The notes under the pieces were generated by a model. That model searched no databases. It saw nothing but the letters and a program-made list of their open reading frames with translations, and was not told where the DNA came from. Below, piece by piece: positions 1 to 12,481 of a stretch of DNA of 64,000 nt; within the stretch, counting starts at the first letter, position 1; every line of letters starts with the position of its first letter. The stretch covers positions 368,136,667-368,200,666 of the forward strand of contig NC_081415.1 of NCBI RefSeq assembly GCF_030272615.1, given 5' to 3'. The DNA comes from Cryptomeria japonica. Its lineage: Eukaryota > Streptophyta > Pinopsida > Cupressales > Cupressaceae. The position numbers were made by a program, and so were the translations under genes.

Positions 1-364
1 GATGTTATATCTCTATCTACTGTTGAAGTTGAATACATTGTTGTTGCTAGCAATTGTACTCAGGTAGTTTAGATGAAGCAGATGTTGAAGGATATTAGAT
101 TTGTGTATGATGAGCCTACTATTATATACTGTGACAATTCAAGTGTTATTAACATTTCCAAGAATTTGGTACTGTATTCTAAAACAAATCATATCAATTA
201 AGTACCACTTCTTGAGGGTGAAGGTCAGTGAGGAAGAAGTCAAATTGGAGTATGTATCTACAAAGGATCAGATTGTAGATATTTTTACTGAGCCTTTTCC
301 TATAGATGCATTTGTTTTTTTAAGAGACAAGTTAGGGGTCTCTGGCCCTCCTAATGAGAACTAG
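1..364 (+). pseudogene. Copia pol RNase H C-terminus, broken
   Basis: RNase H removes the RNA strand during reverse transcription. The first frame reads LSTVEVEYIVVASNCTQ, a copy of the copia motif STAEAEY, followed by YCDNSSVINISKN and SKTNHIN. These are standard landmarks of Ty1/copia RNase H. A TAG interrupts the frame at about position 70, probably an old Trp codon, and a frameshift lies near 200. The downstream frame continues with VDIFTEPFP and ends in a stop at 362-364. The copy is therefore dead. No catalytic core upstream of the STAEAEY block is in the window. Confidence 0.9.
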
Positions 365-470
365 ATGCATTGAGATGCGTAAATCCAATGGACTTCAGAG
401 TCTTTATTATTATCTAAATTGATGAGTTGGTGTTGCTAGTCCGCTGGGGTAGTTAGTGTGTGATTTTATC

Positions 471-686
471 CTAAGGAGGAGAGATTTTCCTTCTTAGAGG
501 GAGAGATGCATGAGTTGTTTTTGTATTTGGCATTGTTGTCAAAGGGGGGAGAAGCATGTGAAAAACTACCTTATCTTGGAAGCTTTGTGTGCATGATCTT
601 AGGGGGAGATTAATGGTGTTGATTTATTCCTTTACATTGATTGTTTTTTACATTCATATGTTTCCATCAATTCCAAAGGAGGAGAT
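471..686 (+). other. 3' untranslated region with polypurine tracts of element A
   Basis: Four purine-rich runs occur in series: about 472-482 (AAGGAGGAGAG), 540-553 (AAAGGGGGGAGAAG), 601-608 (AGGGGGAG) and 674-685 (AAAGGAGGAGA). The last directly precedes the LTR and is the functional plus-strand primer by position. The others look like earlier or duplicated copies. Between 365 and 470 I see nothing else. Confidence 0.75.
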
Positions 687-2040
687 TGTTGGATATTGTT
701 GCTGCTAGGATATGTTATTGTCATTGATGTCAACATATTCTTGTGTTTTAGTGTTGCAGAGAGTTGTCTTGGTGTTCTGGTGATTGTTGTGAGTTGATCT
801 AATTGGTTTATCTATTTGATATCTTGAAACAACTAGAGATACTTCATTCAATATGCTAAGTGGTGATTTGATCAAGTTATGGATTTTGGTATGAAGATTG
901 GTTTTTCAGTGTTCAGTGTTGCAGTGCTCTAATATTTGATCCATTGTGCTCCAAAAAAATTATATCTTATGTTACAATTTTGGGAGAGTGTTTGGGATGT
1001 TCATGTGTATCCTCAATTCAGATGGTTCATGATCTGGTTCTCTGCAAGTTATCTTTCTTGCCCCAGTTGATGTTGTTGAGTGTTCTTGAGTATCAGTGTG
1101 TTGATCAATGAAGATTTGATTAAGTGGTGTTGGTGCAGCTATTGCAGATGATTCTAACATGCTTGTTGGTGTTTCCTATTTTATTTCCTATTTATTTTAG
1201 TGGTCCGCATTGATCATTGTGTGTTTTATTGAAGATCTTATGGGCCTAGTGATATTCTCGTGTTATTTGACATTTTTAATGGTGTAGCTTGTTGCGGTTC
1301 AACTTGGCAAGATTTTTGGTGGTGTTTCATGTTCGATGGAGTTGATTTGGGTCCATACTATGTCGTCTTGGAATTGTATTGGTCTAGTGGTAGATTTATA
1401 TATCATGTGATGTAATTTTGTAATTAGGTGTTAAGGGTTGAGTCAACCTTGTAGTCAAGGTTGATGATTTGTATAAATGAGTGTTATATTCATGTAATTT
1501 GGGTATGGGTGTTGTGTCTGCATTATAAAAGAGTGGTGTATGTGTGAATAAGTGAATTTATCTTTCGGTGTGAAGTGTAGATTAGAGTGTGTTGTAGGGA
1601 AAATAATTGTGCTTAACTGGAATTGTCATCAGGCATTAGAAGATGCTATTCTTTCAGTTCATCTTAACCGGATTGTAGTCTAAATATTATTGTAAGGTAG
1701 TGAACCTTCCCTGAGGGTTTTATCCTTTCAGGTCATTGTATTTTGAGTAGTGAGCTCTAGGCAGTGTGCCTGAATGCATGTGCATTCCCCATTATAATAT
1801 TTACACATACTACTGTAGAGTATCATCTTATTGTGGATAGGTTCCCACTATGGTGTTTCCCTTAACCGGGTTTTCCATGTCAAAAATCTTGGTGTTATGT
1901 GTGTTGTTGTTGTTGTGTCTATCTTTTTTCTTGTTGCAGTTTATAAGAATTGAAGTTGTGCTTGATTTGTTTAATCCGGTGAAAATTGATTCACCCCCCC
2001 CCCCCCTTCTCTTAGTTTTCCTTCATTTTTGTTGCCAATA
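687..2040 (+). repeat. 3' LTR of element A, about 1.35 kb
   Basis: The LTR starts TGTTGGATATTG directly after the polypurine tract and ends GTTGCCAATA. The ends are near-perfect inverted repeats (TGTTGG against CCAATA). It holds a TATA box near 1524. At about 1848-1885 it has the motif GGTGTTTCCC...CCGGGTTTTCC, which recurs in the other copia-like LTRs of this window. Near the end there is a run of 13 C (about 1994-2006) in place of the usual short C tract. Confidence 0.88.
1524..1530 (+). promoter_or_regulatory. TATA box in LTR of element A
   Basis: TATAAAA lies in the middle of the LTR, where the promoter of a plant copia element is expected. No experimental start site is known. Confidence 0.6.
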
Positions 2041-2941
2041 GATTCGACCAACAAAAGTTATTCCTGATATTACAAAAAGCCTCTACATATTCAAAAAAAA
2101 AATCTTTGCCATAAAGCATTATCCCATAAAACATAAACAAACGTATGAAAAGGTCGAAAGTCACAATCCAATTATCAGATTTACAATGAAAATTAAAGGG
2201 TGAAGTTTGAGTTACAGACTAAAATTTTGTTCTCCATTTCAATTCCCTTTCAAATGATGCCACAATTATCTTTTATATCCTTCTCGGACGTAGGCATAGA
2301 TCTCCAAATAACAACCCAAACATTTCTTGATCACGTGATCGGTCCCTCCTTTGACCTTTGTATCTTCACTCCCTTTTCATCATTACCGTTTTAACCATCT
2401 CAATAGAATAATTATGCAAATCAATCTACATAGCCTCTAATTAAGCCTCCATCATTGGATGAAACCTAAGCTTTTCACAAGCTTTGGCACTTTCCAAAAT
2501 TGTGCCCTCCTATTCTCTTTTTCCTTTCAAATCCCATGTGTGAGACACGTGGCACACAAGTGGTAAATCTTGGTGCATCTACCTCCCTACCTCAAAGAAA
2601 CCCCACCTACTTTATGTGTGGCAGGCCTGATTTGAAATGGGTGGGCCCCTTTTGGAGGCCAAAATAAAACCCCTAGAGGGGACACATGGCAGTATGGTGG
2701 ATCCAGGTGAGGGCAAGTGAAAAGATCCTCCTCAAAACCACACCCATTCGACATGTGGTGAAATAAGGAAAAGGCCTCAAACAAAAGAAAGGGCCCAATG
2801 AAATATTGAAGGGGCCCACGAAAAGACTGGAGATTTATCCATGGGGTATATCCAAGAGAGATCTGATAGTGACCATAGCATAAAATACTTTGTTTTTCAA
2901 CCTTGGTATCTATTAAAAACACATCATTGAAGAGTACAATT
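2041..2941. other. Unassigned sequence between elements A and D
   Basis: This is about 0.9 kb with no recognised protein or repeat boundary. It contains two G-box-like words (ATCACGTGAT near 2331 and GACACGTGGC near 2545). A 111-codon minus-strand frame at 2587-2922 has no motif I recognise and could be chance. It may be the old target sequence or a fragment of another element. Confidence 0.4.
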
Positions 2942-4434
2942 TGTTGGAGTAATTTTAGGACAATTATCTAATCATTTATTAATTAGGTCCTTTAATTACT
3001 TTTTCACTTAAGCTAAACTTAGGTTCTTTTTATTATTTAAGTTTTTATTTCCTAGTTTTAGTTTTGGATGTAGTTGAGCTTGTAGCATTATGAATTGCAC
3101 CCTATGCAATTCCATGTCACATAAGCACCTTCGCTTTAAGCTGACTGAAGTCATTTGTCACCTATTTGTCCTTTTGTCCACATGGACTACTTTGTTAGCT
3201 TAGAACTTGACTTTATCGTACGTGTGGACCAATTGATCGATGGACTCTAGCACACTATGAAGACATCTGCTTGTTGCGCTAGCATCCCATAAATATGTTA
3301 ATTTGCAAGTGGCTATTTGAGCACTATGCCTACTCCCAGAAGAGTTCATAACGCCTCTGTTTGCGGCCACTGATGTTAAGATTTTTCTTGGGATCTATAT
3401 ATCATGCATTTTGGGATATTTTGGGGAATTCTTGATCATTTGGAGACTTCTATAGCTATTTGCATCTGATTATTGATCTTTCATAGGTTTTTCCAACCTT
3501 TTAAGACCACCATTATCATAGCTTCTTGGAGAATTGGTGGTGTTGGTTTCTCGTGTTGGAGGGGATTTCTTTATTTTTCTTTATTTGCATGTTAATCATT
3601 TTCCATCTAGCTAATTTATTATCCTGATTGTCTACATTTAGATTTATTATTTATTTTGTCAATCATTGTTATTGTCAAGGTTGTCCATGGAGGTGGAAAT
3701 ACCAAAACGGGGGTTTGACTGAGGTAGACCTCCAAATACAACCCACAAAATTTTCTTTTGTTTCTTGTGTGTGGGTTATTGATCGAGGGAAGAAGCTTGT
3801 TTAGCTAGGATTCAATCATGGGCTGATTGTAAGCTTCCTTCACCTTTTTCTCATCTAATTCTATCTTTCCTCATTTTGTTTTCATCATTGTACTTGTTCG
3901 AATATCATTTGCTTGGTAGTATAGTCACATTTGTGTCTTTTGTACAGTCTATGTGCTCTATCTGTATAGGACGTTAGTGCGCTGCACTAGTGTCCTAGTT
4001 TTGTATGCTCATCCTTAAGACACAAGATTAACAAAATTGTTTGAAAGCCTTATCTATAGCCTATTACTTTAGTTTTGGACTTTCATCCCCTAGCTCACCC
4101 CTAGTGCTAGTTTAAGTGAGGTACTGCAAAGGTAGGTTTGTTCCTTGAGGTACATCACTTCGAGCGTAGAAAATCTCATCCTCTATAGAGATTAATTTAG
4201 CTCCTACCTTGCATTGCTTTAGTTCTCCTAATTTTAGCATTAGGGTTTGCACCTAGGTTTCATTCATTCAATGTAATTGTATCTCCATTATTGTAATTTC
4301 AATCATTCTTTGTGCATAATACAAAATTATATGGTTGTTATAGAGCATATTATATTTGCTTGATATTTTTTATGTGATAGGTGTTTTTCTTGTAGTTGAT
4401 TATTGGCTCCTTTTGTTGATCATCAACTTCTTCA
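2942..4434 (+). repeat. 5' LTR of element D
   Basis: It matches the copy at 37206-37526 over its first 145 bp or so (to about 3085) and again from about 4190 to about 4345. About 1.1 kb between these blocks is absent from the 3' copy. The last bases (CTTCA, 4430-4434) are duplicated as CTACA at 29302-29306 on the far side of element C. They are followed there by the primer binding site, so the LTR end and the insertion point of C coincide. Confidence 0.75.
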
Positions 4435-5735
4435 TGTAATACCCTAAAAATGGTCACCTAAACCATGGGCTCTTAATCTAGACAACGTCACCAAGGTCCT
4501 AGCCAAAGGAAATTAAATCAACCTTGAGCACCTAATTAATTAATTTTTCAATCATTAATGTTACATGGCAATTCAATCACTCTATATTAATTAAATATTT
4601 ATTTAATTAATTAAATCATTCCAAGTAAATCATTTTGATCAATTATCCTATTTATTTAATTAAATATCCTACCATATTTAAATAATAAATAAATTTGTCA
4701 TTTAATCACAAAAACAGGAATTAATTTACGAAAAGAGATTTATCACAAAAAGAGGAATTAATCTACAAAAGAAAGGGTTAAATTGAAAACAAAAGAAAAG
4801 GATTAAATTGAGAGAAGAAATCAAACTTAAGATGTTTCTTTTTCTAAAATTGAGATAACTTGAGAAATCATAAAAGTAATTAAATTGAATTAATCATTTT
4901 CTCTAAAAATAAAACTTAAAGCTTTTCTTGAGGAAAGAAGTTCAGTTGCATTGAAAATCCTTTTTCTAAATAAACATCTTGAGCAAATTAAAGAAAAGTG
5001 CATGGAATCAACTAAATTTATCTCCAATGCAAACTCAGACTTATAATCTGAATGCATTCAATCAAGCTATAATTGGAATCTATCTCAAGATTAACTTAAT
5101 TTGATCTATCAATTATTTCAATCAACCTGGATTGTGCTTTTTCTTGAGGAATCTCGGCCGCTATTGTTAATCAATATTGACCGTTGGTCTCTCTTTTGAG
5201 TCCCTATAAATTCAGCCTTCATCTCTCATTCAAAACACCCTGGAGATTTATTGTTATTGTGCAATTTTTGCTCTAGAGTCATTGAAAATATTGTGCTTTG
5301 AGATTATTGCATCTTAATTTGCTTTTTGCATACTTAGTTTAATAAAGATTGCTTGAATTCGTCTAGCTTAATATTCATTCATCTAGGTTAATATTCATTC
5401 ATCTAGCTTAGTATTCATCTATCTAGCTTAATATTCATTCATCTAGCTTAATCTTGCATATCTAGCTTAATCTTTCATATCTAGCTTAATCCTTTATCCA
5501 TTTAGCTTATTCTTGTGCTCATATAGATTAAATCCTTCATTTTGGTGTAGTCTAGTCACTGGTATTGCTTAGACAAATATGAGAGCAAGTCTTACTCGCA
5601 TCTTTTAGAAGGCAATAGGTCAATTTGTTATGGCTTTTTATATTCATGATTATATTTGTCTAACCATGCATGCAATGACTTAATTGAAGTGTTGTGTCTT
5701 ACAGCTTGCAGATACTTATCCACTTTTCACACACA
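4435..5735 (+). repeat. 5' LTR of element C
   Basis: It starts TGTAATACCC and ends in a CACACA run, five bases before the primer binding site. It is about 70 bp longer than the 3' LTR. Much of the difference comes from a tandem array of a roughly 20-bp unit (ATCTAGCTTAATATTCATTC), which has about eight degenerate copies at 5365-5515 and fewer at about 28995-29095. A TATA box lies at 5205. Confidence 0.88.
5205..5211 (+). promoter_or_regulatory. TATA box in LTR of element C
   Basis: CTATAAATTCAGCC is a good plant TATA context. The same word is kept in the 3' LTR near 28841. Confidence 0.55.
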
Positions 5736-5739
5736 TTTT

Positions 5740-5757
5740 TGGCGCCCACCGTGGGGC
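5740..5757 (+). other. Primer binding site of element C
   Basis: TGGCGCCCACCGTGGGGC follows the LTR by four bases. It is the kind of site used by Tat-type gypsy elements to prime minus-strand synthesis from a tRNA 3' end. I do not assign the tRNA. Confidence 0.85.
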
Positions 5758-7840
5758 AGAAGACTACATCTTTTAGGCTTGGAGATTAACTTATTTTTAT
5801 TTTTTAGATTTATTTTTAGGATTTTTTTTTCGTACAGTTGCTGCAAAAACTCGTACGATTTTTCACAGAGGCCCGAATGACAAATTGCAGGTCTCGTACG
5901 GTCCATCGTGAATTATTGTACGACTGGGTGAGAATACTCATACGGTATTCTGGTTTTTTATATTAAAACAAACTGCATTTTTATGGTTTTTCTTGTTGAA
6001 TCTTTATGGTACTAATGTTGACCCTGGCTTGTTGTCTGTCTGCCTGAGATTTTCATAGCCTAACCATTTTTTTGCAGAATGCTTGTCGGAGAAAACATCT
6101 GTCGCACAAAAATAATATGACTACTAATTCATTATTTTTGCAGGTTGCCTGAGGAGATTCAAGTGAACTTCATGTATTCTTTAAATTCATTTCCTAGGCA
6201 CTTAAATTGCTATCTGATTAATGAACAAATATTTCTTTTGTGTTTTAAGAAAGATCTAAGAGGTAGGAGAGTATGCTCTTATCTGCATAGACAATCAGAA
6301 ATCTAGACCCTCGAAGCCTTTTCTAAGTTTTAAGATTTGTGTACCTTTAGCGGGTCTGTCACAGTGGGAAAAAGTAATCACCCTGTGAGAACAACCCAAG
6401 TGAATACAGCTGGACCTGAGCATTCCAACTCATTATAATAATTAGGCCTTTGGTGATTAAAGTCTCAAAGGATGAGATTATTTGAGTTTTCTCTTTAATA
6501 TCTCTCACATCGAGTATTTTTGTAGGGCCTCACAGTCTCAATCACATTTACGTGACTACAACTTGTTTCGGTACCTTGTCGAGCTATATGCCTCAATCAT
6601 GCTTGCGTGACTTCAAGGGGTAATTTCGAATGGAATTCCTGACTAAGAACTATAAGATAGAGGCTACCTAATTCACCTTTGAAAGGGGGATAATATTTAT
6701 GCAAGAGAGATAGTAACTCTACCAAAATAATTGTCATTTGTGCCCCCATTAGCGTTTGGAGTCGGCTAATACGACATTGAGAATCCATTGTGTGAGACTC
6801 AATGGTCGTATTCTGATTAGCTATTGGGTGTGTACTTGAGTATGCAAGCAAAGGTTTTCTTCTCTAAGCCAACTTTCATAGGGTTAGCATGTCGTGCTTG
6901 AAGTCATTTTACATCTTGCGTGTTTTCTGTGTTTTCATCCCTTAAACAAAAACTGAAATACTAAAACTAGACAAAACAATCAAAAACGTCAACAGCTCAA
7001 TGATCAAAACTCTGTCCTAGGCAAAATCTAGTCTCTGTCAGTCATCAAAACTTTGTTTGTGTCAGAATATCATCTTTGTCTAGTCCACTATTGTATGAGT
7101 CTATTGAATTATTGTATGGTTGTATACGTTCTATCGTATGAGTTTTAATTGGTCTTGTCAGTTTATCATCTTGTCCTAGCATAATTGTCGTTCAGGTATA
7201 TAGAATTGTCATTCTATTACTAGAGAATTATCGTTTGACCTTTACTATATTGTCGTACAAATAATCATCATACTCATTAGATTGTCATTTGTCTCACTAG
7301 ACTATTGTGCAATTTTAGGCAGCAACTCATACGAGAAACTGCCTATGTCATCTAAGAACTATTAAATTGTTGGCTGGGTCATAAAACTCTATAATACGAA
7401 TTCCTGATTTTATTGGTCTAGAAACTTGTCTGTCTACACACTTTTCCAGAACTGTCATACTTGCCTAATCAGCCTATAGTGAGCATAAATCTGGTCATCA
7501 TAATTATGCGCATAAACAACCTTGATAGTGTACCCCTATCGTTGTGTTACACAATTTTGTCGATCATCTTTTAGCTAGTTCAATCAACTACTTATCAAGC
7601 TTAAGTTACTTAGATCACGTCTTATATAGGATAGATCATTCATGAAACCAGACTGAGTCTTAGTCACTTCTCTCAAATCAAACTAAGTTACTTAGATCAC
7701 GTCTTATACAGGATAGATCATTCCTAAAACTAGACTGAATCTTAGTCACTTCTCTCAAATCACTGCGTCAAATGAACAACTAGCTTCAATTTGATCTTGA
7801 CTTCTGCATCACATATAGTTCACAGTCACATCAGTCATAA
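5758..7840 (+). other. Leader of element C with repeated CGTACG/CATACGAG words
   Basis: About 2.1 kb before gag lacks a convincing frame. It carries the short word ACTCRTACGA and variants at 5849, 5892, 5916, 5937, 7134 and 7324, with related GTCGTACAA near 7251. The same words recur inside the intron of the antisense PMD gene at 26658-26740. A direct repeat of about 85 bp occurs at about 7597-7680 and 7681-7765 (both contain GATCACGTCTTATA). Confidence 0.6.
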
Positions 7841-9750
7841 ATGCCTGCTCAAAACAGAAGTTCTCATAAGAAAGTTGCCAAAGGTAAAGGATCATCCTTT
7901 TCATTACAAGATAATTCATTCTTTGTAGAGGACCCCGCCTATAATAAACCTTAATCATCAAATATACCAATTTTTTATCAATCCTTATCTCCCACCATGT
8001 CTAGAGAAAGGAAAGAAAGAGAATCTATTAAACACGATACGTATGACAATATCAACACCCATGCTAATGATAGTGATTCCTCATCTAGTGAGTCTGAAGC
8101 CTCCAAACCTACAAAAGTTGTTATAAATAGTTGTCAAAAGGATAAAGATTTCTGAAAAATGATGAAGATTATCATGGCTAGAGAAAAAGAAGATTATTTT
8201 CTAGAGCTAGCAAAACAAGGTGCTAAGCTTTCTATTGATTATAACATTGAAACCCTTTCACTAAAGAGGAAGAGACACCCTTAGCGCTGGTAAACAAACA
8301 ATAACAAGCATTACAGACTGAAATAACATAAATGAAAAACAAGGATAAATCATCAAAGCAATATTCTTTGGACATGATATGCCCATTCCCATTTGACAAA
8401 AACCTTTACATGCCTCCATTTTCTTCAAGATTGGAGATTCCTAAGTTTGATAAATATGATGGTAATGCAGGTCCTGAAGACCATGTCAGACAATTTTGTG
8501 CTTTATGTATGGACTTTATGCACGAACAAATGTATCTCATGTGCCTTTTCCCAAGGAGTTTAGGGGGACAAGCTATGGAATGGTTTTCAAGCCTACCTAT
8601 GGAAATCAAATCTTTTGAGGAATTAGTCAAATTGTTTCTCCAACAATACTCCTATAACATTCATCATCCAGTCACTATGATCGAGCTTTGCAATAACAAA
8701 TAGAAAATAGGAGAACCTTTTCTCACTTTTCTTCAACGTTGGAGAAACATGTTCTCTAAATATTCGCTACCTATTCCAGATTCTGAGAAGATGGACATTT
8801 TTATCAATAACTTGATCCCTAAATTGAAATACAATATCCAAATGTAAGTGTACCCTTCATTCAAAAAAATGGTAGATAGTGCCCTCAGAATGGAAGATGT
8901 GCTTATCAATAAAGGAGATATATCACTTTGGAAAGAAACACAACAAAGATCTAGTTCCAAAGAGAAGAATAAATACTGGAAATATGGAAAAGATAATAAT
9001 AGAAACATTGTTAATGATGGAGTGGTGGACATTGTTAAACCAAAATCAAAACCCTCAATATTTAATCTGGCTAGTGGTACACAAGCACTCAAAGCAGTTG
9101 AAATTGTGGTGGAAAACCCTTCGAAGAAATCGAAAGAGTGGTTTAAAGAGAAACCTTCACTTTCAAAGCCTAACCACGATTTCACTCCTTTGGAGGAATC
9201 GCATTAATCATCTCTTAAGACTTTATTGGGAAATGATCTGATAACATAGCCAGACAACTCTAGAGCCTATGATCTAGAAGTTAAACCCAAATGGTTGAGG
9301 GAAAACGAGTATTATGAACATCATCGAAACAAGGATCATATAACAAACAACTACATGAAACTTAAACATGAGATTCAAGACCTCATCGACACTGGCAAAA
9401 TTGTTGTTGGAAATCACATGAGTAATGTTGATCACAAAGCCTTTAAAGATCCCTTGCCTACTTATGAACAAGGTGATTCCTCAAAATCCAAGGGAGGTGC
9501 CAAAGTCAATTACACCTACGTTAACAATGACAATGTGATCAACATGATTGAATCTTTCCAATCTGAGTATTGCAACATAATTATAGTCAAGGATAAACAA
9601 AATAAAATGCAAACTACAACTGTCGTAACCCAAGCTCAAAAGAAGGTTACTCTAAAAGGAGTTAGTTCCTCAACTCCTGAGCAAATAACATCAAACCTAC
9701 CGAATTCTTCAAACAGACAATCAGATACGATCACAACTAAATCTAAATAG
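7841..9750 (+). pseudogene. gag of element C, broken
   Basis: Gag forms the particle and binds the genomic RNA. The likely start is ATG 7841 (MPAQNRSSHKK). After several stops and a frame change the retrotransposon gag domain appears at 8332-8850 (LEIPKFDKYDGNAGPEDHV, AMEWFSSLP, then FLQRWRNMFSKYS). The same frame continues to 9750 through one stop after another. The zinc-knuckle region at 9306-9370 reads YYEHHRNKDHITNNY: both positions normally held by Cys are Tyr, as in the related element E. Without those Cys the motif should not bind zinc in the usual way. The domain order and the following protease are typical of the Tat clade. Confidence 0.85.
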
Positions 9751-10470
9751 TTGGCTTCATCATCCTCTCTTGGTTATAGTATTGTCAAACAATTGAAATG
9801 AACCACCACTCAAATCTCCAATTTTGAACTGCTTAAGATCTCTTCTGCTCATAAAGAGATTCTGGACAAAGCTTTGCTCACTACTAATGTCCCTAAATAT
9901 TTAGATGTAGATCAGTTTTAATCTATGGTAGGTCATCTAACTTTGCCTCACTACCTCACCTTCTCTGAAGAAGATGACAATTCACTTATTCACCCACATC
10001 ACTAGCCATTGCACATAGAAGCTATGATCCATAAACATCGAGTAAAATGTGTTTTGATAGATGGAGGCCCTGGGTTGAATATATGTACTTACAATCTACT
10101 AACATAGTTGGTATTTTCTGAACATGTGATTGATACAACAAAGAAAATAATAATCAAATCTTATGATGAAGAAGAAAGAACCTCTAAAGGTCTGGTACTA
10201 TTACCGATCAGGGTAGGACTTGTGGAGAGAGATTTTATTTTCCAGGTGCTTGATCTTTCTCTTTCATACAATATCTTGTTGGGCAGGCTATGGATTCATG
10301 AAATGCAAGCAATACCATCTACCTATCATCGGTGCTTGAAATTTCCTTATAATGGAGTTGAAGTCAATATTTATGTTGCTACAAGTTACACCTATAGTGC
10401 ATTAAAACAATGTACTGATACCTTTATTCCTCATAAGAAAGCAGCCTTTGTAGCTAAAAGTTCATAAACT
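9751..10470 (+). pseudogene. Aspartic protease of element C, broken
   Basis: It lies in the same frame as gag and cleaves the Gag-Pol polyprotein in intact relatives. The active-site region is HRVKCVLIDGGPGLNICTYN at about 10036-10095, so the usual D-S/T-G is D-G-G, as in element E. The C-terminal part (YNILLGRLWIHEMQAIPSTYH, 10270-10332) is the conserved flap-to-end block of Tat proteases. In-frame stops lie near 9919, 10003 and 10105. Confidence 0.82.
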
Positions 10471-10888
10471 TTGATGAAAGATTCAGAAAAGAAATTGAAA
10501 ATCATAGGTACTAGCATGGATGGATACAAGATAGAACCTGTACTTTCACTAATGTCCCTTCCTCCATCGTCAAGACATTCTGGAAAACCATCTAAGGTTA
10601 TGAAGCCACAAAATTCCACTCCAAATGTCATTTATGATGGTATTTTTGTATAGTCCTCTACCTCCCTTGCAAATGAAACAAAAGAGGAGGTTGTTCTCAA
10701 ATGGCTTTTCAAAGAAGATAGTGAAAACAAAGAAGTGCAACACTATGAGATTTCCCATGAACATTATGGTCCAGGCTATAAGATGATTCAACGCATGGGA
10801 TATTTAGGTATCAATCCTCTAGGCAAGTGTCAAGAAGGTATTGTTGAACCTATTAAGCTACAAACTAAGTCTACAAATGATAAATCTG
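10471..10888 (+). pseudogene. G-patch domain of element C pol
   Basis: After a charged linker the frame encodes YGPGYKMIQRMGYLG, then NPLGKCQEGIVEPI, at about 10765-10855. This is a G-patch, a short glycine-rich RNA-binding or helicase-partner motif that Tat-type pol proteins carry between protease and RT. A TAG lies at about 10651. The domain is cut off 30-40 bp later by insertion of element B. Confidence 0.8.
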
Positions 10889-12418
10889 TGTCGGTGCTGA
10901 AAAAATTGGTTAATCCAGAGAACCGGTATATTAGCTGAGATTTATCATTGATGACTAACACTAACCGGTGGAGTGGAACTAGTGGAGTGGTGTATCTCAG
11001 TAGAAAAGGTGAAGACTTGTAAACAACATGCAAGCAGCATCAGAGACAGGTGATCAAGGTTCAATCAGCTCAAGGGAAGACAAACTAAGCTAACTAGTCT
11101 ATCATTCAAGAAGATCAGTGTTGAGGTCAGATCTTCAAGTTGGTCATTTTGATGATGATGAAGGTAACTTAGGAAAGAAGGCTTGAGGTTTTATACAAAC
11201 CGAAACCTCATTGGAAAATAGGAGAAGAGGCTTGATGGAAGTACTCCAAACCGGCATGAAAGGATGAACCAATAATGAAGAGTGGAGTGGTATATCGGTA
11301 GACCAGTGAAGCAGAAGGAAGATAAGTTGTCACCGTAAATTTTGGAGCGATGATCGATTACATAGTTGTGATGGAAAAAGGTGAGTTAGTGATTTTGTGT
11401 TAATGCCAAACTAAAGGTTGGTGAAGTCAACCTCAATCATCATGCAGTTAAGCCATGATTACTTGCGGATTTTTTGGTTCACATTTAAAAGACTGAACTT
11501 GACCCAAAAGTCGCTATTTTTTGGGGATGCAGTGGTAGTTTTGGATAAGTAGTTGGTGGAATTGTCGCAGGACGTGCAGAGAAAGAGCCAAAAGATTTGA
11601 ATTTAATATTACTAATAACTTTGATTGCATTGATTAAGCAAACACCTTAAGGTGATGGCAGTGAGTGTATAAAGTGTTTTGAGTTCATATAGAACATCTT
11701 GATCAAAAAATTTGCAAAGAGCAAATCCTATGAGAGGTAATCCAAAGTGCAAAGTGAAAGAGTGAGGAAGTGATAAATTATTTAGCAGAGTAGAGTGTGT
11801 GTGAAGTAGACCAATAGAATGCAGATCTAAGGGTATGAGCAGAGAACCGGTGTAGTGCAGAGCAGACACAATCGGTGCAAACAGAGTATGATTTTCATTG
11901 TGATCTGATCAAGCTATTAGTAGCTATTCCAGCAGATCAACTTTTTATTGCTTTCTAACCATTGCAACTCAAAATCCTTTAACCAGGTGGACTTTAACAG
12001 GTCCATTTATAAAATCCCTTAACCAGGTGACATCTTAATTGATGATCCTAAGTCCTTTAACTAGGCTACCTTTGACAGGGTAAAGGCACTAACAGGCCTT
12101 AAATAAAATCTGTTAATCGGGTGGCACCTAACAGTGTCTTTGTAATCTCCTAATAGGGATGGCTCCTCACCGGGCGTACTCCAGAAGAGTGCAAATTTTG
12201 TGAGTTTCTACTCACACCGTGGTTTTCTCCCATTTGGGTTTCCACAAGATAAATCTTAGTGTTACAATGTATCTTTTCATGCATGCATGTTTTTCTGCAA
12301 TAACTGTTTGTATTGATGAATATTAAGTTAGTGCAGACTGAATTAAAAGGTTTTAATTTTGTAAAACTGGTAAAGTGTTGATTCACCCATCCCCTCTCAA
12401 CACCAGTTGGGACTAACA
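10889..12418 (+). repeat. 5' LTR of element B
   Basis: It starts TGTCGG (TGTTGG in the other copy) and ends ACTAACA. It has a TATA box (TATAAAG, 11668-11674). At 12222-12243 it has the TGGTTTTCTCCC...GGGTTTCC block shared with the LTRs of A and F. Several ACCGGT words occur near its start. Confidence 0.92.
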
Positions 12419-12420
12419 AT

Positions 12421-12432
12421 TGGTATCAGAGC
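12421..12432 (+). other. Primer binding site of element B
   Basis: TGGTATCAGAGC lies two bases after the LTR. It is the initiator-Met tRNA site found in most plant copia elements. Confidence 0.92.
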
Positions 12433-12481
12433 CTTGGTCCTTAGATTCAGAAGAGGTTAACAACTTAAGGAAATATCCAAG

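Larger units (their letters stand above)
1..2040 (+). mobile_element. Element A: 3' end of a Ty1/copia LTR retrotransposon
   Basis: This is the end of a copia-type element whose 5' part lies left of the window. It consists of the C-terminal RNase H part of pol, a 3' untranslated region rich in purine tracts, and a complete 3' LTR starting TGTTGG and ending CCAATA (a decayed CCAACA). The order pol, polypurine tract, LTR gives the plus orientation. The target duplication cannot be checked because the other end is missing. Confidence 0.9.

Noticed and set aside
2587-2922. 111-codon host gene on the minus strand
   Set aside because: No domain, no splice context and no codon signal. It is compatible with chance in GC-richer intergenic DNA.
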